The notes below the pieces were generated by a model. That model was not told where the DNA came from, ran no database searches, and saw only the letters and a program-made list of their open reading frames with translations. Shown one piece after another: positions 52,393 to 64,000 of a stretch of 64,000 nucleotides of DNA. Location of the stretch: contig NW_020194637.1 in assembly GCF_002865645.1 (NCBI RefSeq), positions 496,001-560,000 on the forward strand, written 5' to 3'. This stretch comes from Hyaloscypha bicolor E. Lineage: Eukaryota; Ascomycota; Leotiomycetes; Helotiales; Hyaloscyphaceae. Positions within the stretch are counted from its first letter, which is position 1. Each line of letters starts with the position of its first letter. The position numbers and the translations under genes were made by a program.

Positions 52393-55300
52393 TTACCCTT
52401 TTCCTTAAAGTAAGCTCGTTCCCGAGCTTCGAAAGTTCCTATTAAATTTCCAAGTCGCAGGTTATATATTAAAGGCCAGGGCCTTTTATATATGACTTTA
52501 AAGGATTTCCGTCCATATTATATAGTTCCGGTAATATATTATTCTTAGTATAGTCTAACTAATAGGAGAGATTCTGGGGCGGTCCTAGCTATTCGGGATT
52601 CTTATTATAGAAGCTCTAAAGAGCTAGGGTACTATTACTTAATAAGGAAGCAAGATACTACTCCGGATCTAGGTCCTATTCTTTCTACTAGACTCGGTAC
52701 TTTAGCTTCCTATAAAGCAGTTTTACTATTTATATCTCTTGAACTTCGTACTCCGTTTCCCTGTCTTATAGTTCTAATAATAGAGGCTCCAGATTTACTT
52801 ATCCGGGAAAGGGATTACCTGGGTCTTTATATAGCTTCTCTATATAAAATACCGGATATATTCTTATTAATTCCGGAAGCTTGAGCCTAAAGAAATATTT
52901 TACTTATTCCAGGATTTCATATAATTCTTTTATTTAATAAGCTAGCTTATGGCTCGGATAATTATTCTTTTAGTATTTAGTAGTAATCTATATCTTGTCT
53001 CTTACTCTAAAGTTTACTAGTTAGCGGTATTTATTAGCTTGAGTAATATAATATTCTTATATTTATATTATATTCTTCTATATCTTTTACTATAATTTAT
53101 AGAGCCATATTACTAGGGCCTTTATTTCCTGTCTATTTAGCTCTTTCTTTAGGATACCCAATTATATTTGGGTTTCCTAGTTAAATAATATCTGCGGTTT
53201 ATAGCCCTTTTCTATAAGAAATAGGAATTAGCCTATAATCTTATAGACTAGAACTACCTACTAGTAGTTAATTATTACTATTTATTTATCCCAATTATCC
53301 TAGTAATAATTTATATAGGAATACAGCTATTAGTCGAAGTACTAGTTAATAATCTCTATCTGGCTATTAGTTTAGGAATAGTTAGTAGTTAATAACTTAA
53401 GCTTTATACTAATATACTTATAGAACTTGCTCCAGAAATCCGATATGAACTAGGGGCCTTAATTAGATACTATAGTCTCCGGGATACTAACTTGGCGAGC
53501 TATATAGGTAAGAAATAGAGGTACTAACTCTTTAGCTATTACTATATCTCGGATAGGAATTATAATAAGGTACTTATCTAGGCGATTAATAAAGATTATT
53601 ACTATATTATACTTATTTCTATTCTCTAGGCACTTTTTGAAATCTACTAATATATATTACTAGGGGCGGTCAGGGACTAGTAACGGATATAAGAGCCCTG
53701 GCTTCTTATTTTTAGGGATATGAGATTATTAGTAGGTATAATAGTTATTTCTATACTAATTAATATCTATACCTTAGCCTGGCTAGTAATAGCGGGCCTA
53801 AAGAAGCTATTAAAGCTTGGCTTGTTCTAGGTATCCTATTAGGGGCTATATATATATCTCCTAAATAAGGGTAATATATAAGAGTATTTCGGGTATTATT
53901 ATATTATTAGGTATAAATAGTTTACCGTATTATAAGAGGAGGCCGTTTTATAGTATCCAAGTACCTTCCTTCTTATTTCTTGCCTTATTCTATAGTTCTT
54001 CTAGCTCTAGTAACTCTCGGTTCTTACTTAATAGCTTATCTATTAGCTAGATACTATTATACTAGGTTTCTTCCTAAGCCGGGCTTATAAAGGCCTTAAT
54101 TAGGGCTAACTAGAGATCCTATATAATATTATTATTAATCTTTTATTATAGGAGGAGAATTTGGATTTAGTAGGCTACTATTATCTTATTCTAGGTAATT
54201 ATATTCTTGTATTTCCTACTTAGGATATTCGCTTATTTATTTGACTTACCTGCCTAATATATAAGCTTAAAATAATAGCAGGAAAGATACTTTACCTAGT
54301 AAGCTTATTTTACTAAGAGCTTCTTTATAGTTATAAAGTACTCGAGGGCTTAGTAGTCTAAGTAAATTATAAAGAGTGCTTCCTATAGGCTTTCTAGCTC
54401 TATTTATTATTTAGTTAAAAAGAGAATAATAGTAAGTATCTCTTTATTATAAATATTATAATTTAGCTCTATTAATTATATAGTCTTAGAAAAGAATACT
54501 ACCGGGTACTAGAGTCCTATCTAGGGGTCTTATTATAAGAGAATACCGGCTATAACTTTATTTAATATATTTGTCTTAACTATAATAAGAAGATTCGGGT
54601 TATAGTAATATAGAATTAGTACTAAGAATATAGCTTGCTTTAGCTTAGTAAAACCTTCTTAATACTAATCTATTTATTTAAATGAAACTCTCTTATATAT
54701 TAGAGCTATTAGGGGCTTTACTATATAGCTATATTTCATAATAAAATACTAATAAAAGTTATAAAAACCCAGAAAGCCTTATATTTCTTTAATTATCTTT
54801 AATAATTATTAGTCCTTAATAATTACTATCTTATTTAGATTTATTTTAATATCTCTAGTAAAGATAATAAAGCCTAGGTATTTTATATAAATAACCTTAA
54901 ATTCTGATTTCTTAATATTTGCCTAGAGGCTAGTATCCTATAATTACTAAAGGACCTTTTATATATAGTCTTTATATTCTAAAGAATTATTTAAGTAAAT
55001 TAGAATATTATCTAAATAAGCTATATAAAAGATATTAAGGTAATTAAAGAGAATATTATTTATATATCTCTAATATATAATAGGGCTATTAGTTAGGCCT
55101 TCCTAAAAAACCTTATATTTATAGGCCCTATATCTTATATAAAATATTATAAGTTCTTCTAATTCTAGATCTATTTGGATCTAATAGAATACTTACTAAA
55201 TATCTAGCTTTATATAGACCTTAGCTTAAGCTAGCTATATAAGGGTCTCGTAAATAAGGGAAAAAGAATAATAGTCCTTCTATATTAAGTTATTTAGCTT

Positions 55301-57999
55301 GTAATAGTTAATATAGAATTAGAGAGCTCTATTAGCCTTCTTTATAAAGAGGATTAGAGATATAAAAGGGAACTAGCTTAGCTTAATAAAACCTTATTAG
55401 AGGTTTTCTTTAAGGAAATACTTAATCTCCTATAGCTTATAGATTAACTATTAATAGAGCAGGAAATACTCTAGGCTCTCTGGGCCTTCGGAATTATTAA
55501 TCTAAATCTTATAGTTATATAATTAATACGGGAATAAGATATTTAATACTTTTTTTAAAAAGATATTTATAAAATCCTTAAATTCCTCTAATAAGACTTT
55601 TACTAGCTATTATAGCTTTATCTCTCCTAGCTATTATTTACCCGGAATAAACTTATTCTCTTACTATAATTCTAGCTCTTTATTAATCTCGAAAAATAAT
55701 ATTATAAAGAAAAGGTTCTCTTTCTTCTATAGGTTTATCTAGAAAGTAGCTAGTAAGATACCTATAATATTAATTAAGGGCCTTAACTAGATCTTATAGC
55801 TTTCCTTTAGATAGTATAGTTTTAATATTTCTATCTCTGGCTTGGGAAAAACTTCTATATTTCCTAAGACTACTTGTATTTCTTTATAGTATTAAGCTTA
55901 ATTCTTTTACTATATATAGCTTTCTAAGCCCGGTTTAGGAAAAGAATAAGGGGGTTTCCTTTTTATAAGCTAAGGTTTCTAGGACTTATTTATAGCTATA
56001 ACTTTATCTCTTTTATTTATATTTTCTTAGTACTAGTTACTTTTCCCAGGTTCTAAGTTCTTATATATAGTAATTAGAACCTTATCCTAATTCTTCTTTC
56101 TAGACTAATTATCTAGCCAGATTAACTTTCTATTCTTATAATTAATTAGAATACTAGTATTTATAAACTATTATTATTCCAAAATTATATTATACTTGCC
56201 TAGCCCTATAACTAGTATAAGTACTAGGACCTTCTATCTATTAATTAAGAGTATAAGCTTAATATAGTAAGTAATAGGTATGGCCTACTTACTATTAAAC
56301 TCCCTTATATTATAGGATAATACTAATTAAGTAGGCTTAATATCTAGAAATTATTTAATTATTTTTATAAATTTGGAATTAATAAAAATATATCTATTTA
56401 TTCTAATATTAATAAGAAAAGAAATCTTAATACCTAATTTATTATTACTAATTATATAAAGAAATATAAATACTTTATTTCCTAATAACTAGCTCAAATT
56501 AACTTCTACTATATCTATATAATATAGCCTTAAAAAGGAAACTTTTTTTAGGAATTCTTGTTTCTCTATTCTATATTTTTGGATAGCTTACTTATAATAA
56601 GTACTACTAGCTTGGCTACTAAAACTTGCTTTATATATTCTATCTTAGGCTCTAGATAGTTTCTAGATATATAATTAAATCTATTATAGTTATAGTACTT
56701 GAGATCTAAGGATCCGGGCTTTAGAATAATAGGCTTATCTATTATTAGGGTCTTAGAAGCGGGCTTTATATAAGGGGCACTTCTTAGACTTGGCTTATCT
56801 ATATCTTTATTAGCTTTCTTAGATATCTATTCTTTCTTTTTATAGTAAGCTCGGATCTATTAGTTATTTGTAATATAGTATTATATAAACTCTATAATAT
56901 GGATAGCCGGGTTATTATAGTATATAGCTATAGCCTTTTAGAGCTTTCAGGTAAGCTTGTTATTTAGGTTATTCTTAAGGTCCTATAGGTTAATATTTCC
57001 ATTTATTATATATCTTAGGAATAGGATATAGAACTTCTAAAAGATCTAGCTCTTCTTTATAAATAGCTCCTTAAATACTTACCGAGTATTATACTTCTTA
57101 TTCGGGTTACTATATAGCTTCTCTAGATAGGTATATAGTTCCCTAATAGTCTTATATATATATTAATTATTCTAGTTTAGGTAGAGAGAGATTAGTATAA
57201 GGATATAGCTATCTATATGGCCAGATATATAAATAATCTTAAGGTCCTCTATTTAATAGGTATTAGAGTTACTATAGAGCTTGTTTTTAATCTGAACTAA
57301 CTAATTATTAAAAGTAATACTATTCTTAGTTATATTTTTAAAAATAGAAAAATTAGAGAGTTTAATTAAATATTTATTTTCTGGAATAGGAGAACCGGTT
57401 ATCCTAATAGGCTATATAATAAGCTTCTTAATAATGGCTTTATTCTTTTATAAAACTTACTTGGTTTCTCTTAGCTAATTATAATAATTCTTACTATAGG
57501 TAAGAATATTATATATTTTTAGAATTAGCTTAATAATCTCTTTATATAAAGCCTCTAGGTTCTAAAATAATTCTTGAAACTTTACCTTTAATAAGGCAGG
57601 TCTCTCTTTTTTCTCTATTTTTTAGAAAAAAGTATCTCTTTTATTATAAATATTAATAGGATATTCGGACTTTTTAGAAGACTTAATAAGAGGCTCTAGT
57701 CTATCTTCTAATAATATACTAGTAGTATCTTATATTATAGCTCTTTCTAACTTGTCTAGTTATTCCGGGACTTGCTTTTTTATAGATCTTTATTTAGTAA
57801 TAAGATTACTAGCCTATCTACTTACCTGGTTAGTCTAGGGCTTTTTTGCCTAGTTATTCTAGGGCTTTCTTTTATTCTAATATTAGTTAACTGGTTCGGG
57901 AATAGCTATAGTATATTATATCTATATTTATTAAAAACTAATTAGATAGGTATTATTTAAATCTTCTATAGGATTAAGAAATAAGTAAGCTTTAAATTA

Positions 58000-58259
58000 T
58001 ATTATAAGTATAAGATCTAGGGCCTAAAAGGCATAATTAGATTATCTCTATTTTAATAATTTAAAGCTAAAGAAAGAAGAGAATCCCGAAGAAGCCTCGG
58101 ATCTAAATAATTATAAGCTATATACGGGCCCATATACTAGCTTAAGCTCAGGGTTATGTGTAATAATCAGGTAACTATAAATATTTTATTTAGATACTAG
58201 ATGTTTTTTTAGCTCTAGTCTAATTCCTACTAGTATTATATATTATAATAACTATAATA
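58000..58259 (-). repeat. 5' LTR of the gypsy element
   Basis: This is the partner of 52133-52392, of identical length, followed directly by TGGCC. It is upstream in the sense of transcription (minus strand). Confidence 0.9.
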
Positions 58260-58264
58260 TGGCC

Positions 58265-59690
58265 CTTATAAATAGAAATAGGCTATTTATAGATCTAATT
58301 TAATAGCTATTATAATTTCTATAAAATATAATTACTAATTAGAATTAAGCTAGGTTTATATTATAATTATAAATAATATCTAGTTCTTAAAAATATATAA
58401 TATAAATAAGAAATAGTACTTACTAGTCTAATTCCAGATAAAAAACAAAAGCATATAGTCTATAAGTAACTATTACTAGTTTATAAGCTTATATATAAAT
58501 AAGAAAAAGCTATAATTATAATATAAATTAAGAAATAAAAATAGGAAACTATTATTATAGAAATAATATTTATATTAGTTCCAAATTACTAATAAGTTTA
58601 TAATTAGTTACTAGTAAAAGCTAATTAAAAATAATCTTTATAAACTACTTATAAATATAAATAAAATAGCCTTATTAAAATACTAGTATTATTTCTAATT
58701 ATTTTTTACTAAATTACAAGTAATATAGATAATCTAATATATTAGATAATAAATACTTTTAACTAAATATAGATTTATAAAGAATTATAGATTATAAATA
58801 ATTATAAATAAGAATTATAAGTAATATTACTTGCCTAAAATAGGGCTATAGTAATATATATAGCTAATTTGCTTATTTTTATTCTATTAGTAATATTTCT
58901 ATTCCCGGGGTTTTAAAACTTATATAAACTTAGCTAGAAATTCGAAATATAAATATTTCTAGCTATTTTTATATATAATATTATATTTAAAAAAAAAACT
59001 ATTAGTATTAAACGAGTATTTATAGTTTTTATAACTAGAGTTATAAAAGAAATATTATCTAAAAAATAAACTATTTATTTTTTCTTAAAATAAATTATAA
59101 GATACTAAATAAAAAAGAATTCCTAATATATAAAAAATTCAAATAATTACTAAATAGCCTTATATAAACTCATATAATAAATATATATATATATATTAGG
59201 TAATCTTATTATCTATAACTATAATTATAACTATAATACGATTTATTTCTTTATATATATACTTATAAATATACTTAATTATTTATATAAATATATAAAT
59301 AGAACTTTTAAAAGAAATATAAATTATATAAAATAACCTAGTAATTATTATAAATAACTTCCTGGCCTAGAAAGTCTAATTTATAAATTATAAATATTTG
59401 CTTATTATTCTAGTAATAGTATTTGAAATAACTATTCTTATTAATTATAATATAATTTATAAAAGCCTTTAGGAATTTCTTAGAATATATTAATAGGCTA
59501 TAAGCTTTTTTATAAATCATATATAAGGCCTGTATATAGTTCTCTTTATATAAATTATAAGTTATATTATTTATAATTAAGTCTAGAAACTTATTTATAA
59601 GATCCTATAATAGATCTAGTAATTTAGTATATATAATCTTATTTATATATTTAAGTTATAATATATATAGGGTTATACGTAATTTAAGGG
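58265..59690. repeat. RIP-degraded AT-rich sequence
   Basis: The continuation of the repeat interrupted by the gypsy element. It contains long TATA and ATAA runs (for example 59176-59195). No protein family is readable. Confidence 0.65.
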
Positions 59691-60039
59691 CATATAACGA
59701 ACCTCGGATATTGCAGGTATTAATTAGGGAATTCGATAGCTCTTTAATATCCCAACTAACTATTATTTATATTATATATATTAGACTTATAAATTACTAA
59801 TTATATATATATTATTAGGGCCTTTTATTTAGAGAGGGCTTCCCTGAACCTTATAGGAGGAATAGAGATTAGTTCTATACTAAATTTAATACTATAGTTT
59901 TATAATATACTAATTTATTTTATTATCTTATTACCTACTAATAAATACCTTATAAGCTAATCTCTCTACTTTTAAAGGAGGTAGTTTAATAAATAATTAT
60001 ATCTTGAAATCTGCGAAATATATAATTCCTTGCTAAAGC

Positions 60040-63000
60040 TATTTCTATAGAGGAAGTTAACTAGATTAACCCCGATATAAGTAATAGTAAAGGCTCGTCT
60101 AATACTTTTAATAGGGCCTCTTAGGAGCTTCCGAGAGCTAGTAATAATAACGGAAATAATCCCGGTAATAATTAAGATACCGAGATTAATACCCGAATTA
60201 CTACTACCTAAGCTACGGAATAGGGCTTATATACTAAAGTCAAAGCGCTCTAATAAAAGCAAGAATTAGTAAATATAATTAACTAGTATATCCTATAATT
60301 AGAATAATATAAGGATACCCTCAGGAATACCTTACGGTTTACTATATCTTATAGAAACTTTATTCGTAAGTTTATTCCCTTTTCCTTAGTAATTCCTATT
60401 AGGGAACTTCCTAAAATAGGATTAGAACCTATCTCTTTTCCTAATATAATAAGCTTTAAGAATAATCTCGATACTATTTATTAGGAGCTACTATATAATA
60501 TCCTAAAGATATATTTGGACCGAGAGAAGCTTTTTAAGGTCTAGATACCTGACTTATATTATAGAAAGTTCCTTAAGAAATAGAGGATATTTGTATTTTT
60601 TTGGGAGGCGGTTTTTAGGACCTAGCCTTAGACTTATAATAGATACTTTTCTAGAGTTAACTCTATTATAAGTATCCTTAGGAACAAACCTTATAATACT
60701 TGGGAGGCTATAATAAAGCAAAGCCTACTATTATATAAGGTCTATTAGGAGTAATTTAAGGCCTACTTGGCTAATATACTCTAAGTACCTCAAATCCGTT
60801 AATAAGATATCTTTAAAGAACTCTGAGATCTTTATTAGAAAGATAGTAAGATAGTTACTGAGTTATATACTCGGATAATTAGTCTCGAAGTTAACTAGAA
60901 CTTATATTCTAAGAGAGACTAGATCCGGACTCTTAATACTACTTTATCTGACTATAAGACTTATTAGATACTTATATTTATTTTCTTAGGAAATAAGGTA
61001 ATATCTATTTCCGAATAGCTTAAGAAAGCTCAGAAAGCAGAATATATTACTTATTCCAAATTAAGAAAAATAAAGGCAGGGAAATCTAGTAAGGGTAATT
61101 CTGCCCCTAAGAACTCTAACTTAGCGAATTCTGATTTATAAGACTATTAAAAAAGGAAGAATAAGTTCCGAAAATTACGTAAGAAATCCTTAGGTAGTAT
61201 TTTGGCCCCTTTAAGGCCTTAATAAAGTACTAGTTCTATTTTAGATATAGTTTATTAAACTTATAAATAGAAAGAATACTTCTTAGGAAGTATAAAGTAT
61301 TTCAAGTATATTAAATAAACTTGGTAGAACCCTAATAAGGCCAAAACTATAGAAGAGTTAAGGTATTTATAAAAGCAGGTTAATATTATTATTATAGAAA
61401 AGTATTCTAGAAAAGACTCTTCTAAGAAATAGGGAAAAGAGAAGGCTAAATCTTAAATATTAATGATTTTGGCTATAATAAAAAAGATATATTACTTTAT
61501 ATAACTATTTAAGTAAGATTAATATAGCTAGAAGTAGGTACCTTAGAGATATATAGCAGACTCGGTAATACTGGATTAGACTATAACTTCCTTAATAATA
61601 ATTGGGCTCAAAGCCGGGGCTTTATTATTTTAGCTAAGTATAACTAAGAGTTTATAACCTTTTATAGAAACAGATTCAAGGTCTATTAAGCCTATAATCT
61701 TAAGGTATTTATTATAGATAATTATAGTAAGATATATTCTTTTAAGCTCCGGTTCTATAAGTATAAGAATATTAGCTCTTATAGCCTTGTCTTTAGTATA
61801 GAATTTTATAAAATAATCCTTATATAATATATAGACTATATTAAGAAATAATAAGTATATATACTTATATGGCCTAATAATATTAAGATCCTAATACTAA
61901 AAGAATTTAATAAGAAGCTTAACTAGTATCCTGAGCTAATACCTCAAGTCTTATTCTTAACTAAAGGCAAATATAACTATTCTAGATAATAGGCTTTATA
62001 TATTTATAATAGTTACTAGGTCTCTACTTTATTATATAGTTCTAGTAATACTAAATAAGAGTTTTTAATATAGCAAATTAATATCCTCCGGAAAGAGGCC
62101 TTAGAAATACCTATTTATTTCCGGAATAATAAATATAAAGACTTCTCAGAGGTTTTTGACCCTAATAAAGCTTCGGAACTTTCTAATCTTAGTAATATTA
62201 AATACTTTATTAATATAAATAGTATAGTCCTATATAGGCCTTTATATAATTTATTAGAGACCTAACTAGAAGTATTATATCTGTATTTATAGGATATACT
62301 TTATAAATATTAGATAAGGCCTAATAAAAGCCTAGTAAGGGCGCCTATTCTTTTTGTTTCTAAAAAGAATAGAGAATTATATCTTTATATTAATTATTAT
62401 AGACTTAATTAAGTTATAATCAAGAATCGGTATCTGCTTTCTTTTATTAATAAGACCCTTAACTAGCTCCGAAAAGCCAAGATCTTTATAAAGCTAGATC
62501 TCAAGAATATATATTATTAGATAAGAATTTATAAAGAATATAAATAAAAGACGGCTTTTAAAACCTGTTATGGCTATTTTAAATATCTTATAATACCTTT
62601 TGGGCTAGCTAATATACTAGCTATATTTTAAGTATATATTAATATTATATTTATAGGGCTCCTGAATTATTTTATAATTATTTATTTAGATAATATCCTT
62701 ATTTATTCCCGAAATAAGAATAAATACTATAATTATATTTGCCAGGTACTTACTAGACTATATAAAAATAACCTATTTTATAAACTTAGTAAATACGAGT
62801 TTAATATTAAGGAAATCGAATTTTTGGGCTTCCTTATTAAAATAGAAGATATTTATACGAATTCTAAACGGGTCTATAGTATTATTAAATAGCCAGAACC
62901 AGAATTATTCTATAATATCTAAATATTTCTTGGATTTACTAATTTCTACTATAGGTTTATCTATTATTACTCTCAGATAACTATAGGCTTAATAGATCTC

Positions 63001-64000
63001 TTAAAAGAAATAGAAAAGGGCCGGAAATCCGGTCTCTTTATATAAATAGATAAAGTAGCTAAAAGCTTTAAGACTTTAAAAAAAGCTTTTACTATAATAT
63101 CTATCCTGGTCTATTTTGACCTTTCTAAGAAGATTTATATTAAAACTAATATATTAAAATTTGTAATTACTAGTACTATTTTATAATAAGTTAATCCTAG
63201 TAATAGCCTAAAAAAATACTAGTATCTAGTAGTATTCTGGTTCCGGAAATTCTTTAGAGCTAAATATAACTATAGTACCTATAATAGGGAGCTACTTGCA
63301 ATTATTAAAGCCTTTAAGTATTAGTACTATTACCTTAAAGGGTCCAGGTTTATAATTAAGGTTATTATAGACTATAATAACTTCTAATATTTTATAGAAA
63401 TAAAGTATCTAGAGAGCTATTAAGTATATTAAGTAATATACCTTATAATATATAATTTTAATATTATTTACTATAGAGGCGCCTCAAACCTAGTAAACGG
63501 ACCTAGTAGAAGACCTAATTATAAAGAAGGTCCTATTAATATAACTTGGCTTCTGGTTTTTTAAAATAAGTTAAAGGAAGCTTTTATAGTTATAATTCAG
63601 AGATTCTTATAAATATTTAAAGAGTTCCTTCTTTAAAATAGGTATTATTTAATACTTACTATATTTATAATAACTAAGGAGAAATATTTACTATAAGATA
63701 AGTAGATAGATTATCTTATAGATTCCTTAATTATAAAATTAGTTAAGAAGTAAGATATAAGGAGATACCTTAAAGGCTCTACTACTATAACTAAGGTAAT
63801 AAGGGTATCTATAATCATATTACTTAATAGAACTAAAGACTTCTTGGTTCCTCGAGTTTTTAAATTAGATAATTACAAATACCTAATTCCCTATATATAG
63901 ATATATATAGCTACTAAAAGAGCTATAGTACTAGCCTCTTTATCTAAATCTCTTCTAGATATTATCTAAATAGTTTAGAGAAATAATTCTTAATATTAGA
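60040..64000 (+). mobile_element. second Ty3/gypsy element, RIP-inactivated, runs off the window
   Basis: Plus-strand gag-pol remains. A gag-like region spans about 60050-61450. RT reads APILFVSKKNRELYLYINYY at about 62342, then CYGYFKYLIIPFGLANTL at about 62560, YLDNILIYSR at about 62685 and EFLGFLIK at about 62820. RNase H shows FRAKYNYSTYNRELLAIIKAFKY around 63255, and the pre-integrase GASNLV-GPSRRPNYKEG around 63485. Stops occur throughout. It differs from the 52-58 kb element in sequence and orientation. The 5' LTR probably lies within about 59670-60000 but cannot be fixed without the 3' copy, which is beyond the window. Confidence 0.8.

Larger units (their letters stand above)
52133..58259 (-). 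mobile_element. complete Ty3/gypsy retrotransposon, RIP-inactivated, TSD TGGCC
   Basis: This 6127-bp element is bounded by two 260-bp LTRs and by the perfect 5-bp duplication TGGCC (52128-52132, 58260-58264). Coding is on the minus strand, so gag is toward 58 kb. Despite stops, pol motifs can be read: protease linker GKYNIILE (about 56200), RT IAYLDNILIY (about 55030) and KYLGFII (about 54890), then LGFYNF (about 54760), with RNase H and integrase toward 52.4 kb. Stops are mostly TAA/TAG where family members have CAA/CAG, and TG dinucleotides of the ends have become TA, as expected from C-to-T changes on both strands. It is not translatable. Confidence 0.9.

Noticed and set aside
1..64000. 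tRNA, rRNA and CRISPR
   Set aside because: No tRNA T-loop/anticodon combination, rRNA segment or spaced-repeat array was noticed on either strand; a tRNAscan-type search would be needed to exclude an intron-bearing tRNA.

Overview
The window is from a filamentous ascomycete (Pezizomycotina). Genes carry short introns (about 37-140 bp, one of 335 bp) with GT-AG ends and CTAAC/CTGAC branch points. The gene families are typical of these fungi: a Zn2Cys6 regulator, a secreted agmatinase, a GABA-type permease, squalene synthase, the filamentous-fungal type-2 glycosyltransferase, GH115, GH38 and a NACHT-ankyrin protein. The right end is an AT-rich block of transposons full of stop codons, as left by repeat-induced point mutation (RIP). 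A plant-associated species, perhaps Leotiomycetes, is my guess, not a demonstration.

Layout. 0-6 kb is a gene-poor, decayed zone: one possible small gene (266-712, minus), a small single-pass membrane protein (1825-2103), a broken multi-finger C2H2 gene (2458-2896), an AT-rich patch with two solo LTRs that each keep perfect 5-bp target duplications (3782-3982 and 4347-4507), and an epoxide-hydrolase pseudogene (about 4660-5895) split by a hAT-type MITE with an 8-bp target duplication (4910-5430). 6-25 kb is an ordinary gene-bearing stretch: Zn2Cys6 factor (minus), a small protein with six RNA-polymerase-II-CTD-like heptads plus a Cys-rich tail (plus), agmatinase (minus), amino-acid/GABA permease (plus), squalene synthase (minus), GT2 glycosyltransferase (minus) and an unrecognised membrane-anchored protein (plus). 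25-29 kb is gene-poor and holds one near-intact reading frame with a single stop. 29-40 kb is a carbohydrate cluster: GH115 alpha-glucuronidase (minus), a DAL5-like MFS transporter (plus, divergent) and a GH38 alpha-mannosidase (plus). 40-43 kb holds a doubtful ORF, a tandem duplication and a 59-residue acidic protein whose start codon is an exon by itself. 43.9-49.5 kb is one long NACHT-ankyrin (NLR-like) frame broken by a single TAG. A microsatellite at 49.8-50.0 kb marks an abrupt change to the AT-rich block. From 50.1 kb to the end I find only RIP-degraded repeats: a complete 6.1-kb Ty3/gypsy element (minus) with 260-bp LTRs and TGGCC target duplications, nested in older AT-rich sequence, and a second, different gypsy element (plus) that runs off the window.

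How the parts fit. GH115 (removes glucuronic acid side chains from xylan), an organic-anion type MFS transporter and an alpha-mannosidase sit together; GH115 and MFS share a roughly 1-kb divergent promoter region, and a short bipartite motif recurs at the two outer edges of the trio. The other intact genes look like independent housekeeping or morphogenesis genes. Exon boundaries below were worked out by hand from splice signals, reading phase and family conservation, and no alignment was run.
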